Shown: positions 1-8,266, counted from the stretch's first letter. The stretch: DNA of 64,000 bases from Streptomyces sp. NBC_01276 (GCF_041435355.1 NZ_CP108442.1:8058501-8122500); one strand, 5' to 3'. Program-made: numbers and translations. Notes: generated by a model not told the origin, from the letters alone.

Positions 1-153
1 GAACTCCGCTGCCGTCCCGCCCCGCCGCCGAATACGCCCGAACGAACGAACCGATAGGAGAGTTACGGGGCTCCCCTCCGGTGCTTCACGCCCTCCGCGT
101 CGTTGACGCAGCATCATCGCCAGGAGCGTACGTACCGAGGACGGGGCGGGCCG

Positions 154-939
154 ATGTGGGCGACCGGTGAGGCGTATGAGCCGTACGTCGGGCGATGGAG
201 CCGCCTGGTCGCCGACCGGTTCGTCCGCTGGATGGGCGCGTCTCCGGGAGGGAGCTGGCGGGACATCGGGTGCGGCACGGGTGCGGTGACCCGCGCGGTG
301 CTGGACGTCGCCGACCCGGTGTCGGTGGTCGGGATGGACCCGTCGGAGGGCTACGTGGACTACGCCCGCAGGCACATCGCCGACCGGCGGGCGCGGTTCG
401 TCCTGGCCGATGCGGTGGAGCTGCCGTTCGCGGACTCCACGGCGTCGGTCGCGGTGAGCGGGCTCGTACTCAACTTCGTCCCGGACCCGGCACGGGCGGC
501 TGCCGAGATGGCCAGGGTCGTCGTCCCCGGGGGGCGGGTCGGGGTGTACGTGTGGGACTACGGTGAGGGCGGCATGGAGGCCATCCGCGCCTTCTGGGAT
601 GCCGCGGTCGCCCTGGACGGGCAGGCGCGGGCACTGGACGAGGCCGTCAGGTTCCCTTTGTGTGCCCGGGGCCCGCTGGTCGAACTGCTCGTCGGAGCAG
701 GACTGGAGGACGTGGAGGTCGAGGAGATCCGGATCCCGACCGGGTTTGCGGACTTCGACGACTACTGGACGCCGTTCCTGGGAGGGCAGGGCCCGGCCCC
801 CGCCTACCTGTCGGGCCTCTCTGAGGGTCGCCGCCTCCAACTCCGCGACCTGCTCCGCACGGCCCTCCCGCGGGCGGCGGACGGCTCGATCCCCCTCCAC
901 GCGCGGGCTTGGGCGGCACGGGGGCGCCGAGGCGGGTAG
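154..939 (+). CDS. Class I SAM-dependent methyltransferase
   Basis: Predicted cytoplasmic SAM-dependent methyltransferase of 261 residues; substrate unknown. SAM motif I (DIGCGTGA) lies near residues 37-45, followed by an acidic motif (VVGMDPS) and the DAVELPF segment typical of the Methyltransf_11/25 fold. The first residue of motif I is Trp-Arg-Asp rather than the usual Leu-Asp-Val, a mild deviation. The ATG at 154 is preferred because a G-rich ribosome site (GGGGCGGG) precedes it; an in-frame TTG at 103 would add 17 low-complexity residues. It stands alone, and a transposase remnant follows directly. Confidence 0.85.
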   Translation: MWATGEAYEPYVGRWSRLVADRFVRWMGASPGGSWRDIGCGTGAVTRAVLDVADPVSVVGMDPSEGYVDYARRHIADRRARFVLADAVELPFADSTASVAVSGLVLNFVPDPARAAAEMARVVVPGGRVGVYVWDYGEGGMEAIRAFWDAAVALDGQARALDEAVRFPLCARGPLVELLVGAGLEDVEVEEIRIPTGFADFDDYWTPFLGGQGPAPAYLSGLSEGRRLQLRDLLRTALPRAADGSIPLHARAWAARGRRGG

Positions 940-954
940 GGGAGCAGTGTTCCG

Positions 955-1130
955 GTGGGCCTGTCGAGGCTGTTGCTGATGCGGAGGAGTTGCGGGACCA
1001 GTTCTCGGCGTTGCCGCCCGAGCGGCCGGTCTGCCATCCGGACCGTCCGCTGCGCTGCCACCGTCAGTGCGTCTACGGCCGGATCGTGTTCGACAAGCTC
1101 CTGCAGGTGCTGCGGTTCGGCGCTCGCGAT
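955..1130 (+). pseudogene. IS5-type transposase N-terminal remnant
   Basis: An open frame here encodes a stretch reading ELRDQFSALPPERP, then CHR, then VFDKLLQVLRFGA. This matches the conserved N-terminal block of actinobacterial IS5-family transposases (the DUF4096-like domain, where ...LPPRP...HPLGCHR...VFDKLVQVLVFGA is usual). No DDE catalytic region follows and the frame degenerates after about 1130, so only about 55 codons of the N terminus remain. No terminal inverted repeats were recognised. It marks an old insertion in an otherwise gene-free 400-base gap. Confidence 0.5.
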
Positions 1131-1338
1131 GACGCGCGCCCGTCCGCCCGTAGCCGGGACCGGACACAGCATCGGGGCTCCCGCACCCTGTTCCCGGCAG
1201 CTCCGTTCCCTATCGGGCGGCCCGATGGCCACTCGGAACCGCCGGTTTCGGAATCTTCAATTCCGGGGACGGTGTCCCAGCATCGCCGTGATGGTCCGCG
1301 CGCCATGACGGCGCCCGACACGACAGCCGAGGGAGACC

Positions 1339-2058
1339 ATGGGTTGGCAAGGCGCACGTCGGACGGCCATGTCGGCCGCTCTTGCCGGACTGGCCGCCCT
1401 CGGCCTGGCGGCTCCGCCCCCGGTCGCCGCCGCGCCCCGGACCGGAACCGCGCTGTCGTCCGGGAAGGTGGTCGCGGGGCAGGCCGACTCCCCGACGCCG
1501 CCTCCGCCCCGCCTTCCCCGCGACTTCCGCGGCAAGGGCAAGTGGATCGTCCGTGACCTGGACATCACGGTGCCGTTCACCTGGGAGGGGAGGGACGGCG
1601 ACAGCCAGATGACCGCGGGGGGCCCGCAGTACCCGATCTGGTTCACCAACCTGATCTACCACGACACGCTCTACACGCTCACGTACAAGTGGCCGGGTCT
1701 GAACGAGCATCCCTGCTCACGCATCCCGGGCTTCAGCCTGGAGGCGCTGAACAAGGGATTCGAGAACGCCAGGTTCGTCGGGCCGGAGACCCTGCGGCGC
1801 TCTCCCCGACGGCACGTGAACCACTGGAGGGTGGGCGTGGTCCTCCCGCAACTGCCTCCCGGGAACTACCCCCGCCTGCCGCTCGCGCTGGGCGACATCT
1901 ACGTCGACGAGGGCGACCGCGGCACCTTCTGGCAGGTGCTGCAGTTCGGTGTCCAGAACCTCTACGACCCCGAGCTGGACGAGTGGCTGGTCATGGACAC
2001 CTTCGAGCACCGGCCCGGCACCGTGACCCTTCCCCGGCGTTGCGAGCCGCCCCGCTGA
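1339..2058 (+). CDS. Secreted protein of unknown function
   Basis: A 239-residue protein with a clear N-terminal signal peptide: basic n-region (GARR), hydrophobic Ala/Leu core and an AAA/APR cleavage area near residues 30-33. The mature part is rich in Trp, Tyr and Pro and has two widely spaced cysteines that could form one disulfide. No enzyme motif was recognised. The start is supported by GAGGGAGA just before the ATG. The AT-rich spacer after its stop holds the promoter of the downstream ArsR gene, so it is probably its own transcription unit. Function is not assigned. Confidence 0.75.
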   Translation: MGWQGARRTAMSAALAGLAALGLAAPPPVAAAPRTGTALSSGKVVAGQADSPTPPPPRLPRDFRGKGKWIVRDLDITVPFTWEGRDGDSQMTAGGPQYPIWFTNLIYHDTLYTLTYKWPGLNEHPCSRIPGFSLEALNKGFENARFVGPETLRRSPRRHVNHWRVGVVLPQLPPGNYPRLPLALGDIYVDEGDRGTFWQVLQFGVQNLYDPELDEWLVMDTFEHRPGTVTLPRRCEPPR

Positions 2059-2061
2059 GCC

Positions 2062-2098
2062 TATTTTTGTATTTAGCTAATGTGCTAAGTTCTGCTGC
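2062..2098 (+). promoter_or_regulatory. Promoter/operator before the ArsR operon
   Basis: This is an AT-rich island in very GC-rich DNA. It contains two direct copies of GCTAA (2076-2080 and 2084-2088), the first inside the palindrome TTAGCTAA. The second copy lies about 10 bases before the ATG at 2099, where a -10 element would give a very short or leaderless transcript. Position and repeats suggest the autoregulatory operator of the ArsR protein encoded next. Confidence 0.5.
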
Positions 2099-2509
2099 AT
2101 GAGCACATCAAGCGAAGACGAGGCGGGCGCGTTCCGGGCTCTGGCCGATCCCACGAGGCGTCAGATCCTCGAAGACCTGCGCGGCGGTGAGCTCGCGGCC
2201 GGGGAGATCGCGAGCCGGTTCGCGATCAGCGCGCCCTCCATCTCCCGGCACCTCGGGGTGCTCAAGGGGGCGGGCCTGGTCACCGAACGGCGCGACGGCA
2301 ACCGCATCCTCTACGCGCTGGCCGAGGAGCGCCTGGCCATGCACATCGGACGGTTCCTCAGCGCCGTCTGCCCCGAACAGGTGGTGCTGCGGCACACCAA
2401 GTGGCGCAAGGCCGAAGCGAACGAGCCCCCGGCCGCCCCGGCCGGCCCGGCCGCCCCGGCCGCCCCGGCCACACCGTCCGTCGCGACCGACGAGGCGGCC
2501 GGTTCATGA
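2099..2509 (+). CDS. ArsR-family winged-helix repressor
   Basis: A 136-residue DNA-binding regulator. The N-terminal 80 residues are a standard ArsR winged helix (FRALADPTRRQILEDL, then the recognition helix region APSISRHLGVLKGAGLV and the wing GNRILYAL). No metal-binding cysteine pair of the ArsR/SmtB type is seen, so it resembles the SdpR-like non-metal subgroup. The C-terminal tail is low-complexity Pro/Ala. Its TGA overlaps the next ATG by four bases (ATGA), so it is the first gene of a translationally coupled operon with a DUF2071 protein and two membrane-associated proteins. Autoregulation through the GCTAA repeats just upstream is likely. Confidence 0.9.
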   Translation: MSTSSEDEAGAFRALADPTRRQILEDLRGGELAAGEIASRFAISAPSISRHLGVLKGAGLVTERRDGNRILYALAEERLAMHIGRFLSAVCPEQVVLRHTKWRKAEANEPPAAPAGPAAPAAPATPSVATDEAAGS

Positions 2510-3285
2510 GGCACCTGCTGCAACGCCACCCCCTGCCGATGCGGACGTCGTTCGCGCATTCCCTGGTGCTCACCTACGCGCTGCCACCCGAGCTGCTCAC
2601 CCCGCTGGTTCCTCCGGGACTCTCCCTCGACACCTACCGTGACGCGAACGGCACCGAGCACGGGTTCGTCGCCGCCGCGGTCGTCGACACCCGGGCCCTG
2701 CGCCCGTCGTTCCTTCCCGCCGGCCTCGGCCGGGACTTCATCCTCACCGGCTACCGGATCTTCACCAGGTTCTCCACCCCCGGCGGCCGCACCATGCGCG
2801 GCCTGCGCATCCTGCGCAGCGACACCGACCACCGGATGATGGTCCTCGGCGGAAACCTCTTCTCGCGCTACAACTACCGCCTCGCCCGCATCGGCACCCG
2901 CACGTCCGGCCGGACCCTGGAGTTCAAGGTGGTCAGCGCCGACGGCCGGGCCGACCTCCACGTCCGCGCCGACCTGGCGGACACCCCCGCCCCGCTCCCC
3001 GCGGGAAGCCCCTTCGCGAGCGCCAAGGACGCCCGCCGGTACGCGGGCCCGCTCCCGTACACCTTCGAGTACGAGCCGCAGACCGGCACGGTGATCGTGG
3101 TCAAGGCCACCCGTACGCACTGGGAACCGGTCCCGGTCGCGGTCGAGGTTCCCACCCTGACCTTCTTCGACCACGGACCGTTCGCCGGAACCGAGCCCGT
3201 CCTCGCGAACGCCTTCCACGTCGGCGACCTCGACTACGGCTGGGAGCGCGGCTACCGGCGGGCCCCGGACGGGGGCGTACTGTGA
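2506..3285 (+). CDS. DUF2071 (YqjF-like) protein
   Basis: A 259-residue protein of the DUF2071 family, related in fold to acetoacetate decarboxylase. The diagnostic N terminus is present (HPLPMRTSFAHSLVLTYALP, then the LTPLVPPGLSLDTY block). The ATG at 2506 overlaps the ArsR stop by four bases and is chosen over longer in-frame options, which would begin with Gly/Arg/Pro repeats copied from the ArsR tail in another frame. It also overlaps the next gene (GTGA at 3282). The biochemical function of the family is not established. The context suggests it acts with a membrane-linked methyltransferase-like partner under ArsR control. Confidence 0.85.
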   Translation: MRHLLQRHPLPMRTSFAHSLVLTYALPPELLTPLVPPGLSLDTYRDANGTEHGFVAAAVVDTRALRPSFLPAGLGRDFILTGYRIFTRFSTPGGRTMRGLRILRSDTDHRMMVLGGNLFSRYNYRLARIGTRTSGRTLEFKVVSADGRADLHVRADLADTPAPLPAGSPFASAKDARRYAGPLPYTFEYEPQTGTVIVVKATRTHWEPVPVAVEVPTLTFFDHGPFAGTEPVLANAFHVGDLDYGWERGYRRAPDGGVL

Positions 3286-4052
3286 GCACCCCCACCGCCC
3301 CACCGCCCCCGCGCCCCTCCGGAGTACGCGAGGTGGTCGGGTACAACTGGCCCCTGTACGCGGGCGGGTTGTCCGCCGTCGCCGGCGGCCTCGCCCTCGC
3401 GCCGCACCTGCCGCGCGTCCCCGCCGCCCTCGCCCGCACGGGCGCGCTGGCCGCGGCCGCCCTGCTCACGGGCAGCACCGCCGCCTGCTGGTGGGTGTAC
3501 GACCGCTCCGAGCTGTACTCCCTCGACTGGCTGACCGGCCTGCTGCCCGACGGCCCCGGCGACCACCTCGTCATATCGACGGGCCTCGACGAAACCAGCC
3601 ACCCCCTGGCCCTGCGGTACCCCCGGGCCGCTCAGAGCGTCGTCGACCTCTACGACCCGGCGCTCACCACCGAAGGCTCCATCCGGCGCGCCCGCCGACG
3701 CGTGCCCCCGCGCCCCGGGACCCTGCCCGGCCGCCCGTCCCGACTGCCCGTCGCCTCCGGCTCCCAGGACACCGTGTTCGCGGTCTTCGCGGCCCACGAA
3801 CTGCGCCTCGCACCCGACCGGGAGGCGCTGTTCGCGGAAATCACCCGCACCCTGCGCCCCGGAGGCACGCTCATCCTGGTGGAGCACCTGCGCGACCGGG
3901 TCAACACCGCCGCCTTCGGCCCGGGAGCCTGGCACTTCATGCCCCGCCGCGAATGGCTGCGGCTCGCTGACGGCGCGGGCCTGCGCTCCGTCACCGAAAC
4001 CCGGATCGCGAACCTCGTCACGGCCTTCGCCTTCAGCCGGAGCGCCGAGTGA
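3282..4052 (+). CDS. Membrane-anchored methyltransferase-like protein
   Basis: A 256-residue protein. The first 75 residues hold two hydrophobic segments separated by short loops, predicted to anchor it in the membrane. The rest resembles the class I methyltransferase fold: a YDP segment, then a post-motif reading LRPGGTLILVEHLRD and a C-terminal FAFSR strand. The glycine-rich SAM motif I is degenerate (STGLDETSH), so catalysis is uncertain. It may bind SAM in an unusual way or be a non-catalytic relative. It overlaps both neighbours by four bases (GTGA junctions), indicating coupled translation. Confidence 0.75.
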   Translation: MSTPTAPPPPRPSGVREVVGYNWPLYAGGLSAVAGGLALAPHLPRVPAALARTGALAAAALLTGSTAACWWVYDRSELYSLDWLTGLLPDGPGDHLVISTGLDETSHPLALRYPRAAQSVVDLYDPALTTEGSIRRARRRVPPRPGTLPGRPSRLPVASGSQDTVFAVFAAHELRLAPDREALFAEITRTLRPGGTLILVEHLRDRVNTAAFGPGAWHFMPRREWLRLADGAGLRSVTETRIANLVTAFAFSRSAE

Positions 4053-4474
4053 ACCACCTCTTCACCCTGGAGTCCCAACTCCGCCTCGTGGGCCTCGCCC
4101 TGACAGGCATGGGTGCCTTCCACATCGTCCTGCCCCGCCTGGTGGACTGGCCCACCGACCTCGCCGGCACCAGCCTGCTGACCCGCCAGGTGTCCTACGC
4201 ACACCTCTTCTTCATCGGCCTGACCTGCGTCCTGCTCGGTCTGCTGCCGCTGTGCTACACCCCGGAGCTCCTGGCGGGCACCTCCCTCGGCACGGCCCTG
4301 CTGGCGGGCCAGACCCTGTTCTGGGGCGCCCGCTGGGCCTTCCAGTTCGTCTACTTCTCACCCGCCCTGTGGCGCGGAGACCGTTTCCGCACCTTCGGCC
4401 ACATCGCACTCGCGGTCCTCTGGACCTGGGTGACGACCGTCTTCGCCTACGCCCTCCTCGCCGGCCCGGCCTGA
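4049..4474 (+). CDS. Four-helix integral membrane protein
   Basis: A 141-residue protein with about four transmembrane segments, near residues 10-28, 50-70, 80-100 and 115-138. It has no recognised catalytic motif. It is the last gene of the ArsR/DUF2071 operon and starts with a GTG overlapping the previous stop. The conserved-looking loop LVDWPTDLAGTSLLTRQVSYAH between the first two helices may face a partner. It could form a membrane complex with the preceding anchored methyltransferase-like protein. Function unknown. Confidence 0.75.
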   Translation: MNHLFTLESQLRLVGLALTGMGAFHIVLPRLVDWPTDLAGTSLLTRQVSYAHLFFIGLTCVLLGLLPLCYTPELLAGTSLGTALLAGQTLFWGARWAFQFVYFSPALWRGDRFRTFGHIALAVLWTWVTTVFAYALLAGPA

Positions 4475-4695
4475 GCGGCCGTCCGGTGCGTCGTGCCCCC
4501 CCGCCGCGCCTCTGGCGAACGGCGCTCTCGGCGGCGCTGCGGGCAGCTTCGAGCGGTGGGCGTCGCGCGGCGCCCGCTTCCTGCCGGGCCGGCCTTCGGA
4601 GGGGTGGGCCACAGGACGCGCGGGCGTTATGTTTCTGATCTTGAAAAGGGCCGTGGGCCGTCACGTCGGCCGCGAGCGCACCGAAGGAGAGCGAC

Positions 4696-5307
4696 ATGAT
4701 CCGCCTGTCTGCAGAACCCATGACGTGGGTAACCACCGGGGACAGCATCACCCAGGCCGTACTGCACACCCACGGCGCACGTGGCTGGGTGGAGCACCTG
4801 CAGGAACGGGTCAGATGGCAGATGGACCGGCTGACCGACATCGTCGTCAACACCGGTGTTTCCGGCTGGCGTGCCGTGGACGTGCTCGGCTCCTACGACC
4901 ACCTGATCGGACGCTTCGCACCCGACGTCCTGTCCATATCGCTCGGCACCAACGACGCGCGCGCCGGCCTGGCCGGGCTGCCGGAGTTCCACGACGCCAT
5001 GCATCGGCTCGTCGACCGTGCGGGCTCGCAGACCCAGATCGTCCTCCACACACCGGTGCTGGTCAGCATCGCCGGCCGCGAGGCCCGCGGCACCCTCCCG
5101 GCGTACGCCCAAGCCGTGCGGGACATCGCCAAGGAGGCCGACGTCCTGCTGGTCGACCACGAGACCCACTGGCGCTCGCACTTCGGCGACGCCGACCCCA
5201 TAGCCTGGCTCGACGACCCGGCCCACCCCAATGCCGTCGGCCACCTTCAGATGGCCGAGCACACCCTCCGGGTTCTGGGACTGGGGCCCATGGAGCCCCG
5301 CACCTGA
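4696..5307 (+). CDS. SGNH/GDSL-type hydrolase
   Basis: A 203-residue SGNH-fold hydrolase (lipase/esterase/acyl-ester class). Block I is TTGDSIT with the nucleophile Ser17, block III is GTND (residues 84-87) with the oxyanion Asn86, and block V is DPAH with catalytic Asp184 and His187. The block II glycine is probably in NTGVSGW. There is no signal peptide, so it acts inside the cell. GAAGGAGAG precedes the ATG. The substrate cannot be told from sequence. The 221-base gap upstream holds nothing recognisable beyond its ribosome site. Confidence 0.9.
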   Translation: MIRLSAEPMTWVTTGDSITQAVLHTHGARGWVEHLQERVRWQMDRLTDIVVNTGVSGWRAVDVLGSYDHLIGRFAPDVLSISLGTNDARAGLAGLPEFHDAMHRLVDRAGSQTQIVLHTPVLVSIAGREARGTLPAYAQAVRDIAKEADVLLVDHETHWRSHFGDADPIAWLDDPAHPNAVGHLQMAEHTLRVLGLGPMEPRT

Positions 5308-5375
5308 GCTCGGGACCGCGGGCGGTACGGGGAGGGGCGCCCGACAGCGAGGTTGCGCGGTTCGGTTCCTCCCCC

Positions 5376-5816
5376 TCAGCGCAGCTGCTCGGCCAGCCCG
5401 ACGATGATGCCCTCCGGACCGCGGACGTAGCAGAGGAGGTAGCTGTCGTCGAACCTGGCGATCTCGCCGAGGAGTTCGGCGCCGTGAGGGCGCAGGCGGG
5501 CAACGGTGTCCTCGATGTCGTCGACGGCGAACATGACGCGGTGCGTGCCCAGAACGTTGTGCGGCCGGTTGCGCGGCCCGGTGCTGATCACCGCGGGGCT
5601 GTGGTATTTCGCCAGTTCGAGCCGGCTGTGACCGTCCGGGGTCCGGACCATCGCGATGTCACAGCGGACGCCGTCGAGCCCGGTGCACCGGTCGGCGAAG
5701 AGGCCCTCGACCTCCGCCCTGCCCTCCAGCTCCATACCGAGTTCCACGAAGAACGCGATGGCGGCGTCCAGGTCCTCGACGACGATGCCGACGTTGTCCA
5801 TCCGCTGGATCGCCAT
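5376..5816 (-). CDS. VOC/glyoxalase-family protein
   Basis: A 146-residue vicinal-oxygen-chelate domain protein: two beta-alpha-beta-beta-beta modules, the first starting RMDNVGIVVEDLDAAIAFF and the second around THRVMFAVDDIEDTV. Candidate metal ligands include the Glu in SRLELAKY and the C-terminal Glu in RGPEGIIVGLAEQL. The strong ribosome site GAAGGAGAAGA lies just before the ATG at 5816. It is convergent with the SGNH hydrolase. The family covers dioxygenases, isomerases and resistance proteins, so no substrate is assigned. Confidence 0.85.
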   Translation of the reverse strand: MAIQRMDNVGIVVEDLDAAIAFFVELGMELEGRAEVEGLFADRCTGLDGVRCDIAMVRTPDGHSRLELAKYHSPAVISTGPRNRPHNVLGTHRVMFAVDDIEDTVARLRPHGAELLGEIARFDDSYLLCYVRGPEGIIVGLAEQLR

Positions 5817-6273
5817 GCCGTCTTCTCCTTCTTCCTCGTGCTGCCGCTGATGTACCCGGGACGGAGCCGGTGGCACGTTCTCGACATCCTCGGACCGCCG
5901 GACTCCGAAGTGTCCGGACCGCGCCCCAGCACCGCCACGGCAAACCGGGCTCTGGCTGTGTTCCGTGGCTGCGGTGTGGTTGCGGCTGGGTGGCACCCCT
6001 CGGGGGAGGAGGGGGTGCCACCCGACCACACCGCGGTGGGCGCCTGTCCCGAAGCGCTCACCGCCTTTGGCGCGTCTATCCGTGCCTGCCTGCTTCAAAC
6101 GCTTTCCGCGCACGCTTTCCGTGGGGCCTGTGTGCGCCCGTACGGCTGTGCTGCGCTGGTGTGGAGGTGTCCCGGCGGTCCCTGTGCGGGTAGGTGTGGT
6201 GCTGCTGGGTGTGAGCAGGTTCTACGGTCAGGGCACCGGATATCGGCGCCGTGGACGGCTTGGGGAGATGACG
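5817..6273. other. Intergenic region with long inverted repeat
   Basis: A 457-base gap between divergently transcribed VOC and STAS genes. It must hold both promoters. Its main feature is the interrupted inverted repeat at 5971-6034. A GGGTAG about 80 bases before the STAS gene resembles a SigB -10 element but lacks a convincing -35. No small coding frame was convincing. Confidence 0.5.
5971..6034. repeat. Interrupted 22-bp inverted repeat
   Basis: The outer arm GCGGTGTGGT (5971-5980) pairs with ACCACACCGC (6025-6034). The inner arm GGGTGGCACCCC (5988-5999) pairs perfectly with GGGGTGCCACCC (6012-6023). A 7-base bulge on one side and a single base on the other separate the two stems, and the loop is 12 bases. 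It could be a terminator for read-through from the left, an mRNA structure before the STAS gene or a protein-binding site. No T-tract follows. Confidence 0.65.
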
Positions 6274-6591
6274 ATGGAGTCGCCGAAGGTGACGGTGCGG
6301 CCCGGTACGGACGGTGCGGCCGTGGTCGTGTGCACGGGCGAGTTCGACCTCGATACAGCGGGCCGCGTGGCGGAGGCCTGCAGGACGCGGGCCGCGGACG
6401 CGGAGCTGCTGCTCCTGGACGTGTCGGGGGTTGCGTTCGCGGACTCGTCGTTCCTGAACGAGCTGATCCGCCTGCGCAACGCCCGGCCGACGGCGTTGGT
6501 CGGACCGTTGCCGAAGCAGCTCCTGCGGCTGCTGGAGATGACGGGCGCGCTGACCCTTTTCGACATCCGCGACGGTACGGGGTCGGCCTGA
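6274..6591 (+). CDS. STAS-domain anti-sigma factor antagonist
   Basis: A 105-residue single STAS domain of the SpoIIAA/RsbV type, which binds an anti-sigma kinase and is switched by serine phosphorylation. The signature LLLDVSGVAFADSSFLNEL is present; the phosphorylatable serine is about Ser58 (the D-S-S motif). The second ATG (6274) is chosen because GGGGAG lies six bases before it, whereas it abuts the first ATG at 6268. An RsbW-like ATPase follows on the opposite strand and could be its kinase partner. No sigma-factor gene is linked. Confidence 0.85.
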   Translation: MESPKVTVRPGTDGAAVVVCTGEFDLDTAGRVAEACRTRAADAELLLLDVSGVAFADSSFLNELIRLRNARPTALVGPLPKQLLRLLEMTGALTLFDIRDGTGSA

Positions 6592-6608
6592 TCCGCCCCG
6601 GCCGCGAG

Positions 6609-7064
6609 TCAGCGGCTTCTCGCGACGGGCTGCGCGCCGGGGAAACCGAGTCTTTCTCCGGTGAAGGTTGCAGTGACGGTTTTGCCGCCGCCGCAGCCGT
6701 TACGGCTGTGGGCGCTGATGCGGACGGTGTCGGTGAGGTCCTGGACCAGCCGCCATCCGAATCCGCCCGGTCGTCCGGGTGCCGGGGTGCGGAGCTCCGG
6801 CACCCGGGACACGCGGTCGGACACTTCGACGGTAACGGTCCCGGTGCCGGGGCGGGCGGTGATGGCGAAGCCGGTGGCGCCACCGGCGTGACGTCTGGCA
6901 TTGGTGACCAGCTCGGTCACCACGATGACGACGTCGTCCACCCCGGCGGCGGGCACGCCGAGGCGGGCGAGGAGGGTCCGGGTGGCGGTGCGGGCTCGTG
7001 CGGAGCTGACGCCGGCCCGTTCGCCGGCCGGCAGGAGACGAGACGTAAGGGTCCGTTCTTCCAT
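6609..7064 (-). CDS. RsbW-like ATP-binding (HATPase) protein
   Basis: A 151-residue GHKL-type ATPase domain as in anti-sigma kinases of the SpoIIAB/RsbW class. The N-box is ELVTNARRHAG and the G2 box GGFGWRLVQDL. The G1 box is weak (VSDRVSRVPE in place of the usual D-x-G-x-G), so ATP binding may be altered. GGGGAAGG is well spaced for the ATG at 7064; a GTG nine bases upstream is possible. It converges on the STAS gene with an 18-base gap. The pair may form a partner-switching module for a sigma factor encoded elsewhere. Confidence 0.8.
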   Translation of the reverse strand: MEERTLTSRLLPAGERAGVSSARARTATRTLLARLGVPAAGVDDVVIVVTELVTNARRHAGGATGFAITARPGTGTVTVEVSDRVSRVPELRTPAPGRPGGFGWRLVQDLTDTVRISAHSRNGCGGGKTVTATFTGERLGFPGAQPVARSR

Positions 7065-7168
7065 ACTTCGCACCTTCCCCGCCGTTTCATCCCGTATGCG
7101 CCGTCGGGGACTCGGCCGCCCGCTGACCGCGCCCTCCCGCCGGACTTCTCGGGGGTGGGCGTCGTCGG

Positions 7169-7255
7169 TCAGGTGTGCGTGCGGCGCGCGGCGGCCTCGT
7201 GCGCGATGCCGGTTGTGTCGCTGAACCAGTAGTCGCCTGCGGCGAGGTAGCCAGC
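7169..7255 (-). pseudogene. CBM48-like domain C-terminal remnant
   Basis: The last 26 codons before a stop read YLAAGDYWFSD, then an Ala-rich tail ending RRTHT. They match the C terminus of the intact small CBM48-like protein at 34685-34960 (YLAVGDYWFDD ... SRLHT). Nothing upstream in any frame resembles the remaining 65 residues, so only the 3' end of a paralogue survives. Confidence 0.55.
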
Positions 7256-7822
7256 GGATCGGCTGCCTGCGGTGTGGGTGCCGGACTGCCCTTCACCGCC
7301 GGGGCTGTTGGCGGGCATGGCGGGCATGGCGGGCATGGCGGAGCTGGTGATGTGGCGCTGGTACGGGCTGGGTACGGGCACGGAAGGCTCCCGGTGGGTG
7401 GGCCGGTGGGGTATGAGTTCATGGTGGACGCCAGATCCGGGCTGCGCCTGCCGGGGCCTGCGCCGTGGTGGGAGGTCACCCGTCTGGCCGCGCCTGGTGA
7501 CGTAAATGGTGCGTTGTGTCACTGCGTGTGCAAGGGTGCGGGCGGGAGCCGACGGCGACGGCGGCGGATGTCCCACGTGTGCAGGACCCGGCCGGTGCCC
7601 AGCCCTGGCCGGGTCCTGTCGCGAGCCGGCCCGCAGGGCCCTTGGGCGGGTCGCGAGGAGCCCTTGTGCCGCGGCATGGCCAATGACCTGAAGGGAGCCG
7701 GGGTACGCGTCTGTGGCGGCCGTGCGACGGCTCCACGAGGTGGGGCCGGGTGTCGTGTCGGCGCGCACCACATCGGGATCCGGGAGTCTGCGCGCTGTCG
7801 GATCCGCCGGTTCGGCGGGGGC
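7256..7822. other. Gap without a convincing gene
   Basis: This 567-base stretch lies upstream of the CBM48 remnant. It holds the small tandem repeat at 7311-7337. The long minus-strand frame that covers it has a biased Arg/Pro composition and no recognisable motif, so I regard it as non-coding or the scrambled remains of the lost gene. Confidence 0.4.
7311..7337. repeat. Three tandem 9-bp repeats
   Basis: GCGGGCATG occurs three times in perfect tandem. In one minus-strand frame it reads Pro-Ala-Met repeats. It lies in the gap left by the decayed CBM48-type gene. Confidence 0.8.
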
Positions 7823-8266
7823 CTACTCCACGACCGTGACAGGGAGGCTGGAGTAGTCCGGTCCGGCCGGGTCGGTGCCGGTCGCGGCGGCGTCCTCCCG
7901 TTCCTGCCAGACGCGCACGTACGCCGACCGCGCCGCCCAGGTGCCGAGATCACCCGTATCGGCGCTGTACTGCTGCCATGCCGTCCCGCGCTCTTCGGGG
8001 TCGAGCCGGCGGGCGGCCGGCCTGGAGGCCCAGACGGTGACGCGGGTGACCAAGCCGAGGCGCTGGTGGAGGGGGCTGTCGGACGCGGCGGGCTCGACCG
8101 GCGCCCGAAGGGACCCCAGGCGGCTGAGTCCGAGGTGCGCGAGCGAGTAGACGAACGCGCCCTCGCCCGCCTCCCACCTGTCCGGCGAGAGCGTGACAGC
8201 GGCGCCCCGGTAGTGGGCTGCCTCGTACAGCGTGGCCTTGACCGGCGCATCGGTGTTCCGTGCCAT
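7823..8266 (-). CDS. Beta/gamma-crystallin-like small protein
   Basis: A 147-residue protein whose N terminus (VKATLYEAAHYRGAAVTLSP) resembles a beta/gamma-crystallin Greek-key strand, with a possible second motif around VTVWASRPAARRLDPEERG. No signal peptide is present. The ATG at 8266 is supported by GGGAGGA four bases upstream. It lies downstream of the gas-vesicle operon on the same strand but is separated from gvpK by about 330 bases. The family assignment is tentative; at least it is a conserved-looking single-domain protein with good codon bias. Confidence 0.6.
   Translation of the reverse strand: MARNTDAPVKATLYEAAHYRGAAVTLSPDRWEAGEGAFVYSLAHLGLSRLGSLRAPVEPAASDSPLHQRLGLVTRVTVWASRPAARRLDPEERGTAWQQYSADTGDLGTWAARSAYVRVWQEREDAAATGTDPAGPDYSSLPVTVVE

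Noticed and set aside
4629..7232. A very long plus-strand open frame (867 codons) spanning several genes.
   Set aside because: It runs antisense to the VOC and RsbW-like genes and out of frame with the SGNH and STAS genes; composition is Arg/Gly/Ala-rich with no domain. It is a by-product of high GC content.
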